Shown: one piece after another, positions 1 through 8,284 of the stretch
Position numbering within the stretch: position 1 is the first letter of the stretch
Layout of the letters: each line of letters begins with the position of its first letter
Assembly (NCBI GenBank): GCA_002351705.1
Contig: DEHC01000081.1
Coordinates: 1 to 25,987 of the forward strand
Source of the DNA: Gammaproteobacteria bacterium UBA2810
Lineage (GTDB): Bacteria; Pseudomonadota; Gammaproteobacteria; Enterobacterales; Succinivibrionaceae
Direction: 5' to 3'
Length of the DNA: 25,987 bases
Translations under genes and position numbers: made by a program
Notes under the pieces: model-generated
Database searches by the model: none
What the model was told of the DNA's origin: nothing
What the model saw: only the letters and a program-made list of their open reading frames with translations

Positions 1-82
1 CTAAGGTGAGAAGGAGTTACATAGATGTAACTTCGTGAACAAAGTGAGGCTCGTTATGAACATCTGTTTGGAGACGCTCGTT

Positions 83-274
83 ATGGAAAATAATAAAAAT
101 AATAGTAAACTTGATACAAAAGAAGAACAGTCGAAAGATACCCCGGTAAGTATCAGCGATCTAAGTAAACTGCATCCTCATGATGAATGGAATAAAAGTA
201 TTTATCAGCACACCATTTTGGCTGTCAAAAAGTTTATCAAAAACATCTTTACCAATTCTAATAATAATAAATAA
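83..274 (+). CDS. Small AT-rich hypothetical protein (63 aa)
   Basis: This is an uncharacterised 63-aa polar protein beginning MENNKNNSKLDTKEEQ and ending in an Asn/Lys-rich tail. The ATG at 83 is preferred because GGAGA lies at 70-74, 8 nt upstream; the same frame can be extended to a GTG at 35 without a good ribosome site. The C-terminal third (about residues 40-57, with HTILAVKKFIKNIF) could form an amphipathic helix. A strong intrinsic terminator follows 27 nt after the stop, which supports a real transcription unit. Base composition is much more AT-rich than the rest of the window, suggesting acquired DNA. I do not recognise a family. Confidence 0.5.
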   Translation: MENNKNNSKLDTKEEQSKDTPVSISDLSKLHPHDEWNKSIYQHTILAVKKFIKNIFTNSNNNK

Positions 275-300
275 ATCCCATAATTCTCCCTTGAAATTTT

Positions 301-336
301 GAGCCCGACTACTTAGGTAGTTCGGACTCTTTTTTA
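301..336 (+). terminator. Intrinsic terminator after the 63-aa gene
   Basis: GAGCCCGACTAC pairs with GTAGTTCGGACTC around a TTAG loop. The stem has about 12 bp with one bulge and one mismatch, and is followed immediately by TTTTTT. This is a classic rho-independent terminator on the + strand. Confidence 0.85.
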
Positions 337-382
337 CAAAACTCATTATTTTTTTGTTTATATATCATTTAAGTGCAAAGGT

Positions 383-404
383 TGAGCTAGATCATTCTAG
401 CTCA
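383..404. promoter_or_regulatory. Perfect 9-bp inverted repeat in the leader of the 445 gene
   Basis: TGAGCTAGA and TCTAGCTCA flank a TCAT loop, 40 nt upstream of the ATG at 445. No U-tract follows, so it is less likely to be a terminator. It could be an operator or a leader hairpin. A possible -10 (TATATC, about 361-366) lies just upstream. Confidence 0.45.
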
Positions 405-444
405 GATGTTTAACAATTTAGGCTAAATGCCTAAGGAGAACAAT

Positions 445-774
445 ATGTCTAATTACAACAAAATGATGCAGAAGCATTTTGCTGCTGAGAAGGCAGCCAG
501 CGACAAGAGAATCAAACGGGCAACGAGAAGACTTACCCGTAAGGATTTCGAATACGTTGTAGAATTCGTTGGAGTGAAAGCCATTCTCCGGAAAGAAAAT
601 GGTAAGTGGGTAGAGCACGCTTACCATGCCACTGGAACTGGATCAAGTGAAGAAGTTCTCAGAGACTATCCTCTTCCAAATGGATTTTTTCAGGAAGACA
701 GGGATGATGGCTCTCGGCAGCAGGCTGAGAATGCTAAGCGAGAAGGTGACCTCGGACGCGGCAGGCATCTATGA
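445..774 (+). CDS. Small basic hypothetical protein, possibly with a chimeric C-terminus
   Basis: The start at 445 (MSNYNKMMQKHF) follows AAGGAG at 433-438 with ideal spacing, so translation initiation is convincing. The N-terminal ~65 residues are basic and helical (AASDKRIKRATRRLTRKDFEY), followed by a short segment VEFVGVKAILRKENGKW. From about nucleotide 680 onward the frame is simply the +2 reading of the MarR-GNAT gene, and the protein becomes low-quality (EDRDDGSRQQAENAKREGDL). The 95-nt out-of-frame overlap and the change from AT-rich to GC-rich sequence suggest the original 3' end was lost at a junction near 640-680. I do not recognise the family. Confidence 0.5.
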   Translation: MSNYNKMMQKHFAAEKAASDKRIKRATRRLTRKDFEYVVEFVGVKAILRKENGKWVEHAYHATGTGSSEEVLRDYPLPNGFFQEDRDDGSRQQAENAKREGDLGRGRHL

Positions 775-1639
775 AATGTACGGCACCAACCTCCGTCCGA
801 AGTGGTTTCCCGTGTACTACGCGCTGAGTGACGGCAGCGCCAAGACTGTCACCGCCATCGCAAAGGAGATAGGCCAGACCCATCCGTCAGTCAGCAGCAT
901 CCTCAAGGAGATGAGGCAGGCAGGACTTGTTGATCTCAGACAGAGCAGCAATGACGGCAGGCAGACGCTTGCATCGCTCTCCGAGGAAGGGCTCAGGCTC
1001 AGGGAGGGCATGGAGCAGCAGCAGGCTGACGTGGCCCAGGCCATCAGCGAGATAAGCCAGCACAGCAGGGCCGACCTCTGGGAGGCCATGAATGAGTGGG
1101 AGCGCCTCCTCGGAGAGAAAAGCCTGCTGCAGCGCGTGGCCGCAATTAAGGAACAGCGCGAGGATATGAACGTCAGGATCGTGCCGTTCGATGACAGCCG
1201 GCACCACGAGGCATTCCGGAGGCTGAACGAGGAATGGATTAAAAACCTCTTCGGGAAGGTGGAGGATGCGGATCACTATGAGTTTGACCATCCCGTCGAG
1301 AACATCATCAACAAGGGCGGTTATATCTTCATCGCACTCCTCAACGATGAGCCTGTCGGCACCTTCGCCATGATGCGCACGGAAAATCCGGCCTACGACT
1401 ACGAGCTGGTGAAATATTCCGTATCACCGAAGGCCCAGGGCCACGGCATCGGACGGAAACTGATGGAGGCCTGCCTCGCGCAGGCGCGCCGTACCGGCGG
1501 CTACCGGATCTTCCTTGAAAGCAACCGCAAGTGCGCCGCGGCAGTGCACCTCTATGAGAAATACGGATTCCGCCATCTGCCTGTGAGGCACTCCGACTAC
1601 GCCCGCTGTGACGTGCAGATGGAAACGGTGCTGCAGTAA
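680..1639 (+). CDS. MarR-GNAT fusion: HTH regulator with C-terminal acetyltransferase
   Basis: This 319-aa protein has an N-terminal MarR-type winged helix (about residues 1-150; MALGSRLRMLSEKV, WFPVYYALSDG, and the recognition region GQTHPSVSSILKEMRQAGLV) joined to a GNAT N-acetyltransferase from about residue 163. GNAT motif A is clear (VSPKAQGHGIGRKLMEACL, around residue 253), and the C-terminal NRKCAAAVHLYEKYGF matches the family. Known MarR-GNAT proteins usually start close to a Met-Asp/Asn-Phe-Phe sequence, so I place the start at 680 (MDFFRKTG). The frame can be extended to an ATG at 626; neither site has a good Shine-Dalgarno sequence. The acetylation substrate cannot be read from the sequence. 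The start overlaps the tail of the preceding gene out of frame. Confidence 0.85.
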   Translation: MDFFRKTGMMALGSRLRMLSEKVTSDAAGIYEMYGTNLRPKWFPVYYALSDGSAKTVTAIAKEIGQTHPSVSSILKEMRQAGLVDLRQSSNDGRQTLASLSEEGLRLREGMEQQQADVAQAISEISQHSRADLWEAMNEWERLLGEKSLLQRVAAIKEQREDMNVRIVPFDDSRHHEAFRRLNEEWIKNLFGKVEDADHYEFDHPVENIINKGGYIFIALLNDEPVGTFAMMRTENPAYDYELVKYSVSPKAQGHGIGRKLMEACLAQARRTGGYRIFLESNRKCAAAVHLYEKYGFRHLPVRHSDYARCDVQMETVLQ

Positions 1640-1733
1640 ATCCGGATCCGCACTGCGGACTCGAAAAGTGATAATGAACATGAAGGCCTGACCGGTTCTT
1701 CTTACAGCTGCAAAATCAGGCGGCTCAGAAATA

Positions 1734-1770
1734 GCAGTGCCGATCCTGCTGGTTCAGAGATCGGCACTGC
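1734..1770. terminator. Long hairpin between convergent genes
   Basis: GCAGTGCCGATC (1734-1745) pairs perfectly with GATCGGCACTGC (1759-1770) around a 13-nt loop. It sits between the + strand MarR-GNAT gene and the - strand Rpn remnant. Neither side has a real U-tract, so it is a possible bidirectional terminator, not a certain one. Confidence 0.5.
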
Positions 1771-1797
1771 GTATTCACTATGTATTACTATCCGGGC

Positions 1798-2274
1798 TCA
1801 GATACTGTAAGCGCGGTACAGCTCCTGAAGATAAGCATCATCCGTCATAGCCCTGGCAATTTCATCATTTCGGTTCTGTGCAGTCAGAATCTGCATAAGC
1901 TTTAACAGACGTTTTTCTCCGATTTTTATACCGCGGTCCTCGGCATCCTGCATGCCTGAACGATAGTCTACGCCGGCCATCTCGCTGTTGATGTAGTTCA
2001 TGCGCTCCTCCCTGCTGCTGAAAAAGGCCTCTGCCGCCTCATACGCCATGCTGATTGAATCATCGCACATCGCAAGCTCCTTCCTCTTTTTTTCCGTGCG
2101 GTACGCGAAATATCCCATCCAGCGCTCCATCTTCGTCAATTCGCTGGCAGGCTTGTTCCCCGCAGCCCTCAGGAATTTCTTAAGCTCGATAAAATGGAGT
2201 TCCATGTCCCTGTTCAGGCGCTTCATCGCAGCTATGTCATAGACACTATATATCGCGAATGCGGGCTTTTCTGT
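1798..2274 (-). pseudogene. C-terminal remnant of an Rpn/YhgA-family nuclease (PD-(D/E)XK transposase-like)
   Basis: The frame matches the C-terminal half of Rpn-family recombination-promoting nucleases: MELHFIELKKF, KMERWMGYFAY, a segment on Glu-Arg-Met-Asn-Tyr-Ile, and a closing GEKRLLKLMQILTAQNR. A usable ATG exists at 2226 (142 aa), but homology to the family continues upstream of it (IYSVYDIAA) to an in-frame TGA at 2277-2275. Full-length members are near 300 aa and carry the nuclease catalytic residues in the N-terminal half, which is absent here; no frame in 2280-2480 supplies it. I infer a truncated, catalytically dead copy. A short expressed protein from 2226 is possible. Confidence 0.75.
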
Positions 2275-2479
2275 TCAAGAAGGCTAATGCCGCACTGCGC
2301 ACAGACTGACAGCGGCATCCTGCCTGATAATGAGTGCAGGATGAGTGGCAGCGGGATTTCAGCCGGAACACCTGATCTGAACAGTGGCTTCCCGGAATCA
2401 GGTGTCAGCCGGACGGCACAGGCCGGAAATGCCGGGGCGCCGCTCATCAGTCTGACAGGGCACAGATAAGGGGAATGCT

Positions 2480-3379
2480 ATGGACAATGAGGAATTCAGC
2501 GGCATCATGGATGAGCCCATGGCCCGGATTGAAGAGACGGAGAGAAGCGGCGCAAAGCCTGATGAGGAGACCGTCAGGACCCGCCTGCAGGAAATCGCTG
2601 TGCGCGCCAGAGAGGCTCCCGGACCTGACTTCAACGGCTTCTCGCCTGATGAGATGGGCCTTCTGCTGCATTCCCCGTTCAGTGACACCTGCCCGGTCAG
2701 GATCCGTGCGATGAGCGACGATGACATAGGGCGCATGCCGCTCATTAGGCAGATGCTGCTTCTCATGGGCATGCTGGAAAAGAAGGAGCTCAGGCTTACC
2801 GCTTCAGGGTATCTCCCGACGAAAACCGTGGCCATGCTGTCGAGCGCGGGGATCTGTCCGGAAACCGGAGGCAGGGCGCTCAGGGAGACTGACGCCTATG
2901 ACGTGCGAGTTGCTAGGACCGTGCTTGAGGATCGCAGGCTGATCAAGGTCCGCCTCGGGAAGATGTCGCTTACGGCGAAGGGGAAGAAGGGCCTCCATGA
3001 CCGGAATGTCCTGCTCAGGGAGGCGCTGCAGTTCCTCATGAGCGAGTTCAATGTTGCCTGGCTCCAGTGGTGCAGGGACCCCAGGGTAGGCAATACCGGA
3101 AGGCTCTATTCACTGTGGCTCCTCCACCGTTTCGGATCAGAATGGCGCCCGGCTGACTTCTACGTCTGCGAATACGGCAGGGCCTTCCCCATGCTCGATG
3201 CAAGCAGCGGCTACTTCGGGCGGGTGTTCGGCTTGCTCTTCCGGATGCTCGGGCTCTGTGAGCTCAGGGTTTCAGATGAGCTCACCAAAGAAGGACATAA
3301 GGCCTCTGTCCGCAAAACCGCTCTTCTTGAGAAGGTTTTCTCCTTCACTGATCCCTCCGGGGAGATGCAGGATCCCTGA
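2480..3379 (+). CDS. Conserved-looking hypothetical protein (299 aa) with winged-helix-like segments
   Basis: The start at 2480 follows AAGGGG (2468-2473). The protein is soluble, with no signal peptide. Around residue 50 it has FNGFSPDEMGLLLHSPFSD, then two segments that look like wing or helix elements with a strand-turn-strand pattern (ELRLTASGYLPTKTVAML near 105-122 and IKVRLGKMSLTAKGKKGL near 155-172), and an aromatic C-terminal half (RLYSLWLLHRFGSEWRPADFY). I recall similar uncharacterised proteins in other proteobacteria but know no assigned function. It lies upstream of the SNF2 gene on the same strand, but a 185-bp gap with a hairpin and a good -10 separates them, so co-transcription is uncertain. 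Confidence 0.75.
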   Translation: MDNEEFSGIMDEPMARIEETERSGAKPDEETVRTRLQEIAVRAREAPGPDFNGFSPDEMGLLLHSPFSDTCPVRIRAMSDDDIGRMPLIRQMLLLMGMLEKKELRLTASGYLPTKTVAMLSSAGICPETGGRALRETDAYDVRVARTVLEDRRLIKVRLGKMSLTAKGKKGLHDRNVLLREALQFLMSEFNVAWLQWCRDPRVGNTGRLYSLWLLHRFGSEWRPADFYVCEYGRAFPMLDASSGYFGRVFGLLFRMLGLCELRVSDELTKEGHKASVRKTALLEKVFSFTDPSGEMQDP

Positions 3380-3399
3380 GGCACCTCAAAGGCACAGAT

Positions 3400-3419
3400 G
3401 GCCGGCAGGAAGGCCGGCC
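3400..3419. other. GGCCGGC hairpin after the 299-aa gene
   Basis: GGCCGGC (3400-3406) and GCCGGCC (3413-3419) form a 7-bp GC stem with an AGGAAG loop. No U-tract follows, so it is a weak terminator or a rho-assisted one. A very similar hairpin lies downstream of pgi at 13380-13396. Confidence 0.4.
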
Positions 3420-3533
3420 TGACCGCCGTGTCCGTCCGGGACGCTCCCTGTCCGCGCTGCCTGCGGCCCATGCCCTTTCCGCAAAATTCCCAAAAATAGC
3501 ACTGAGGCACATTAGGACGCCTTTTTCCTGTTG

Positions 3534-3539
3534 TATAAT
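3534..3539 (+). promoter_or_regulatory. Consensus -10 (TATAAT) for the SNF2 gene
   Basis: A perfect TATAAT preceded by TG lies 31 bp before the ATG at 3565. The -35 is poor (ATTAGG or TTAGGA near 3511-3517). Transcription would begin near 3546. Confidence 0.5.
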
Positions 3540-3564
3540 TGCCCGTCATTCACGAGTTCTGTGG

Positions 3565-6500
3565 ATGCGGGGAAAGGGACAAGCAGACTTAAAGCGGAAA
3601 AAGATGAAACAGAATCACCTTCTAACTTATCTTTCAAGACAGTTCGTCAGCACCTTTGAGCAGAGCCACAACAAAATCAGCATAGCTGACACCGCCGGCA
3701 TCACCGCAACGGGATATGAGTATCCGGAGCAGACCGGCGGCATCAAGGTCACTTTCCCCATCCATCTCTCCATGAGGCAGGCAAAGAAGTCCAACGAGGA
3801 GCGCAACAGCATCTACGAGGTGTCGCTGACGCCGAGCCGCACCTGGAAGTGGAAGGACGCCATGCCCTTCGTGCAGTCGTTCAGGGAGCATCCCTATTTC
3901 CTCGCGGAGATCATCCTCAACCGCGCCGGCGAGGAGTTCTTCAGCTGGTATGACGAGAACGCCCAGGAGACGCTCTACGAGGGCTTCAGGCAGCACTGCT
4001 CCTGCGGATCGTTCGGCTGCCGCCACATCGACATCCTCGCCCGCGAGTTCTGCGACAGGGTGGATCTCTCGAACTTCGAGGCCTTCTACCCCAAGAGCCT
4101 CAGGATCGACGAGACCTGGAACAATCTCTATCACTTCAATCCCCGCGATCTCGCGAAATACCCGTCAGGAGGCGAGGATTTCGCGGGGCTCCGGGAAACC
4201 GAGGCCGTTCCCTTCCCGGCCCGCTGGACCATCAGGAAGGATGTCCGGATCGCAGACCTCCTCCCCGATCCGCGCGGCCTGCATGAGTTCAGGCTGGGAC
4301 CTGCCCTCCTTCCCGAGAACCCCGAGCTCAACGGCGGCGAGTACTCCGCCGAAATCGAGAAGCACTTCTCCGAGATAAGGAAGGAGACGGACAGCTACCG
4401 CGGTGCCATCCTCGATGACGCCGAGAAGAGCGGCGTCGGCGTGAAGATTGACCAGAAGACCGAGATGGTCATGGTCGCGGAGCCCGGCGTCAAGGGCGAG
4501 AAGACCGTGCTCGGCGCCGCTGTGAGAAAAGCCGGCTCGCCTATCCCCGAAATGCTCTCGCCCCGCGATCTCAAGATCTCGCTCCTCAGGATTGAGAAGC
4601 AGGACATCGACAGCTACCATCCTTCCGTAAGGCTTGCCTGGGTCGCGATAAGGAGCGCCATGCTCCTTATAACAAAAGGCCTCATCATCCCTGAGATCAC
4701 CTCGTTCGTGACAGACTCTGACGATGAGGGCCTTGCCGTAAGCTGGGTGCACGCGCCCTCATCAAGGGTCCGTAAATTCATCGCGGACTGCGAGGCCCTC
4801 ACGAAGCCCGGCTTCCTCTGCTACAAGAGCAGGTTCGGCGGCTTCCGCGGGCTCACCACCGCCAAAATCAGGAAGTCCGGCAAGGGGGCGTTCGAGCGGG
4901 TGCTTGACCTCATGATCGAGGGCATCGTCTCTGACCTCTCCGACTCCTCGGTGCAGAACAGCGAGGAGAAGCCCCTGCCGTTCGTCCGCGGCATCTTCTC
5001 CGGCCGCGGCTTCAATGAGCCTGGCGACGTGAGCGGCGAGAGCCTCAGTGTGAGGACGCTCCTCGGGGTCTTCGACGGCTTCAGGATTTTCTCGGGGCCT
5101 GATCTCCTCCTGAAGTTCACCATGTCGAAGGACTCCTCGCAGCTCTTCCTCAGGGCCTTCGTGCAGAAGGACGGGACCGACTGGCCGCTTGACGGCGGGA
5201 AGTCCGGGCCGCTTCCTGAAGAAGCAGAGGCTGACGCAGGGAAGAAGGACGATGCCGGGGGCGCCGCTGATGATTCAAAGGACGGGGAGCAGGCAGATGA
5301 CTCCGGAAATGGCGCGTCGCGCCGGAAGAGGAAATCTCCCGCAAAGGGCCTCACCCTCGAGGAGACCGTTGCCGCATACGTGAAGCTCGTCGCCCTCGGG
5401 CAGACGAGGCTCTTCCGCTATGTCTCGCTCTCCGCCTGCTTCGAGTCGGAGCCCGGCGAAACCGTTGCTGCCGTCGAGGGCGGTGAGAAGGTGCTGAGCT
5501 TCGCCACCGCATCCGCTCCGCTTCTTGCCGGCACCACAGGCGTCACCATCGAGCTCCCGGAGGAGCTCTCGAGCATCTATTACCCCGAGCCCATCGCGAC
5601 GATCTCCGCGAGCGACGAGGATCTCGAGGAGACCGACCTCCGCCTCAGGCAGGACCCGAGCTTCAGCGTGAGCGAGCTCCTTCACTTTGACTGGAAGATC
5701 GCGATAGGCAACGAGATCCTCTCCGAGCAGGAGTTCATGAACCTCACGAACGGCGCGAGCGGGCTCATCAAGATCCGCAACAAGCTCGTGTTCATCGACA
5801 AGAGCCAGATGGAGAAGCTCAGGCGCAACCTCCAGGAGTCCTCCAAGGTCTCCCAGGCCGCCATCCTCCGCGCCTCGTTCCAGCAGGAGTTCCGCGGCTA
5901 CCAGGTCCACCTCGACGGGAGCGTGAGGAAGCTCATGGAGCGCCTCGGCGAGAAGAGCGACATCGCAGTGCCCTCCGAGCTCAAGGCAAAGCTCCGCCCC
6001 TACCAGGCCGAGGGCTACCGCTGGCTCTACAAGAACACCCGCCTCAGCTTCGGCAGCATCATCGCGGACGACATGGGACTCGGAAAGACCATCCAGGTCA
6101 TCTGCCTCCTGCTGCGCCTCCGCGACGACGGCCGCTTCCGCGAGAGGAAGGGCCTTGTCATCGTTCCCGCTGGCCTTATCTACAACTGGCTCGACGAGTT
6201 CAGGCGCTTCGCGCCGGATCTCAAGGTCCAGGTCCACCACGGCCCTGACCGCACCTTCGGCGAGATCGACAAGAACGACGTGCTGCTCACGACCTACGGC
6301 ACCGCGAGAAGCGACCAGAACAAAATAAACAAGCGCGTCTGGGAAATCATCATCATCGATGAGGCGCAGAACATCAAGAACGTCGCCACGGCGCAGACCA
6401 CCGCGGTGAAGTGCTTCAAGGGCAGGTGCCGCATCGCGATGACCGGCACGCCGGTCGAGAACCGCCTGCAGGAGTTCTGGTCAATCATGGACTTCGTGAA

Positions 6501-7437
6501 CCCCGGCTACCTCAGCACAAGGCAGGCGTTCAACGACGAGTTCGGGAAGCCCATACAGAAGGACCGCTCCGAGCCCAAGATCGAGCAGTTCAAGCGCGTC
6601 ACCTCGCCGTTCCTCATCAGGAGGCTCAAGACCGACCGGTCGATCATCACCGATCTTCCGGACAAGATCGAGCAGAACGAGTATGCGACGCTCACCCCGG
6701 AGCAGGCTGCCCTCTACCAGGAGACCATCAAGAAGTACATGGAGGCCATCCGCGGCATCACCGCGACCGACCACGAGTCGCTCTTCAAGAGAAGCGGCAT
6801 CGTGCTGCAGATGATCCTGTACCTCAAGGAGATCTGCAACCATCCGGCGCAGTACCTCCACAACCGCGACAAGCTCAAGAGCCTCAGATCCGGCAAGGTG
6901 CAGAACCTCGAGTCGCTCCTCGACCGGATCATCGAGGCGGGCGAGAAGGCCCTGGTGTTCACCCAGTTCAAGGAGATGGGCTTCATCCTGCAGGACATCC
7001 TCGAGAAGGAGCGCGGCTACAAGCCGCTCTTCTTCCACGGCTCCTGCTCGCTCGATGAAAGGCGGAAGATGGTGAAGGAGTTCCAGGAGGATCCGGAGAA
7101 GAAGGTGTTCATCATCAGCCTCAAGGCGGGCGGCACCGGACTCAACCTCACCGCGGCGAGCCACGTCATCCACTTCGACCTCTGGTGGAACCCGGCCGTC
7201 GAGGCGCAGGCGACCGACCGTGCCTACCGCATCGGGCAGCACAGCAACGTGATCGTCCACCGCTTCATCACCAAGAACACCTTCGAGGAGAAGATCGACC
7301 AGCTCATCCAGTCAAAGAGGGAGCTTGCCGAGCTTACGGTCAATGTCGGGGAGAACTGGGTCGGCAATATGTCGAACAGGGAGCTCGAGGAGCTCTTCAA
7401 GTTCACCGGCAGCGGGACGGACGGGGAAGAGCAGTAA
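3565..7437 (+). CDS. SWIM zinc-finger SNF2/Swi2-family DNA-dependent ATPase
   Basis: This 1290-aa protein has an N-terminal SWIM zinc finger with Cys145, Cys147, Cys152 and His154 (CSCGSFGCRH). A large intermediate region follows, with a low-complexity acidic/basic linker near residues 550-595. The C-terminal Snf2 ATPase core has motif I (DDMGLGKTIQ, near 835), DEAQ box (near 932), motif III (MTGTPVENRLQEFWS), VFTQF, GGTGLNLTAASHVIHFD, and the closing DRAYRIGQ (near 1218). Family knowledge: such enzymes translocate on double-stranded DNA and remodel protein-DNA complexes; bacterial SWIM-SNF2 proteins are linked to repair or defence, with no single assigned role. An alternative start is the ATG at 3604. 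A terminator follows the stop, so it looks monocistronic. Confidence 0.93.
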   Translation: MRGKGQADLKRKKMKQNHLLTYLSRQFVSTFEQSHNKISIADTAGITATGYEYPEQTGGIKVTFPIHLSMRQAKKSNEERNSIYEVSLTPSRTWKWKDAMPFVQSFREHPYFLAEIILNRAGEEFFSWYDENAQETLYEGFRQHCSCGSFGCRHIDILAREFCDRVDLSNFEAFYPKSLRIDETWNNLYHFNPRDLAKYPSGGEDFAGLRETEAVPFPARWTIRKDVRIADLLPDPRGLHEFRLGPALLPENPELNGGEYSAEIEKHFSEIRKETDSYRGAILDDAEKSGVGVKIDQKTEMVMVAEPGVKGEKTVLGAAVRKAGSPIPEMLSPRDLKISLLRIEKQDIDSYHPSVRLAWVAIRSAMLLITKGLIIPEITSFVTDSDDEGLAVSWVHAPSSRVRKFIADCEALTKPGFLCYKSRFGGFRGLTTAKIRKSGKGAFERVLDLMIEGIVSDLSDSSVQNSEEKPLPFVRGIFSGRGFNEPGDVSGESLSVRTLLGVFDGFRIFSGPDLLLKFTMSKDSSQLFLRAFVQKDGTDWPLDGGKSGPLPEEAEADAGKKDDAGGAADDSKDGEQADDSGNGASRRKRKSPAKGLTLEETVAAYVKLVALGQTRLFRYVSLSACFESEPGETVAAVEGGEKVLSFATASAPLLAGTTGVTIELPEELSSIYYPEPIATISASDEDLEETDLRLRQDPSFSVSELLHFDWKIAIGNEILSEQEFMNLTNGASGLIKIRNKLVFIDKSQMEKLRRNLQESSKVSQAAILRASFQQEFRGYQVHLDGSVRKLMERLGEKSDIAVPSELKAKLRPYQAEGYRWLYKNTRLSFGSIIADDMGLGKTIQVICLLLRLRDDGRFRERKGLVIVPAGLIYNWLDEFRRFAPDLKVQVHHGPDRTFGEIDKNDVLLTTYGTARSDQNKINKRVWEIIIIDEAQNIKNVATAQTTAVKCFKGRCRIAMTGTPVENRLQEFWSIMDFVNPGYLSTRQAFNDEFGKPIQKDRSEPKIEQFKRVTSPFLIRRLKTDRSIITDLPDKIEQNEYATLTPEQAALYQETIKKYMEAIRGITATDHESLFKRSGIVLQMILYLKEICNHPAQYLHNRDKLKSLRSGKVQNLESLLDRIIEAGEKALVFTQFKEMGFILQDILEKERGYKPLFFHGSCSLDERRKMVKEFQEDPEKKVFIISLKAGGTGLNLTAASHVIHFDLWWNPAVEAQATDRAYRIGQHSNVIVHRFITKNTFEEKIDQLIQSKRELAELTVNVGENWVGNMSNRELEELFKFTGSGTDGEEQ

Positions 7438-7453
7438 GGCAGGATGTGAGAGG

Positions 7454-7477
7454 AAGGCGGCGCTGCCGCCTTTTTTA
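7454..7477 (+). terminator. Intrinsic terminator of the SNF2 gene
   Basis: AAGGCGGC pairs with GCCGCCTT around a GCT loop and runs into TTTTTT. It begins 17 nt after the SNF2 stop. Confidence 0.85.
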
Positions 7478-7524
7478 TTTCAGAATACGGTGGAGCTCAT
7501 CGAACAGGAACGAAACCTGTCCTG

Positions 7525-8262
7525 TCAGTACCGCCCGTACCTGCCCTCATACTCAAAGTCTGACGTGTCACCGCTCCCGTCACATGACACCACCTCAAAA
7601 CCGCAGCTCTTGCACCATTTGGCAAGGTAGTAATCTACACCAAAGTCCTCGGCAACAGGCGGGTAGTAATCATCGTCTGAGCAGTAATCCTCAAACTCAC
7701 TGTCAAGATACTCAAGGAGCTTCTTCTCAAAATAGGAGTGGATATCATCTGCCGGCATAAACGGATTCTTTTTGAGAAGCTCAAGAAGCTCCCTGTCCTC
7801 AGACGCTTTCTCCAAAGGCTTCAGGACTATGTCTGCATTAAAGGTGCAGTGGACCGATCCTCCATCTCTCTCCCAGTCCGCCTCACCCTCCCATCTTGTC
7901 ATGAACTCACCGGCGAGAAACTCACGGAGCCCGTCCCTGTCCATCTTCTTCCAGCCGTCCCTGTTCTCTTCGGAATACAGGAGCGAGAAGACCTCAGCCA
8001 TCCGGTCAGCCATTGCCTTGGTGAGGCAGCACTCCTTCTTTACCGCGGCGGAAAGCTCTTCTGCGTCCTGATTCTTCTGTGCAAGCACCGGCACAGAGCT
8101 CACCAGCACATGGAGGAGCGCTCCCGCGGTCCTGCGGTCAGCGGTCTTTTCGCTGAGGATTTTCTGATAGACGCCGTACGGATCATCGGTAAGTGCCGAG
8201 GGTCCCTTCTCATCGATGATCGACGCGAGCTTCTCAGCAATTGTTTCAGGTGATGCGGTCAT
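7525..8262 (-). CDS. Hypothetical acidic protein (245 aa)
   Basis: Translation is well supported by AGGAGG (complement of 8268-8273), 5 nt from the ATG. The N-terminal ~110 residues are predicted helical (EKLASIIDEKGPSALTDDP, then DRRTAGALLHVLVSSVPVL). This pattern resembles a small helical domain fused to diverse proteobacterial proteins, a weak resemblance from memory. The middle has WERDGGSVHCTFNADI. The C-terminus is rich in Asp, Glu and Tyr, with a possible Cys pair in LAKWCKSCGFEVVSCDGS. No signal peptide or membrane segment is seen. It lies 22 nt downstream of the RibD-C gene on the same strand and is probably co-transcribed with it. Function unknown. Confidence 0.75.
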   Translation of the reverse strand: MTASPETIAEKLASIIDEKGPSALTDDPYGVYQKILSEKTADRRTAGALLHVLVSSVPVLAQKNQDAEELSAAVKKECCLTKAMADRMAEVFSLLYSEENRDGWKKMDRDGLREFLAGEFMTRWEGEADWERDGGSVHCTFNADIVLKPLEKASEDRELLELLKKNPFMPADDIHSYFEKKLLEYLDSEFEDYCSDDDYYPPVAEDFGVDYYLAKWCKSCGFEVVSCDGSGDTSDFEYEGRYGRY

Positions 8263-8284
8263 TCTTACCTCCTGAGCTGAAGTT

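Noticed and set aside
2194..2469. 91-codon + strand frame upstream of the 299-aa gene
   Set aside because: It overlaps the Rpn remnant on the other strand, has no ribosome site and no recognisable motif.
5275..6240. 321-codon open frame on the - strand inside the SNF2 gene, and other long antisense frames
   Set aside because: It is an antisense shadow of a strongly conserved coding sequence. High GC at third positions opens the opposite frame, and the protein is a Leu/Glu/Val/Ala-rich string without motifs.
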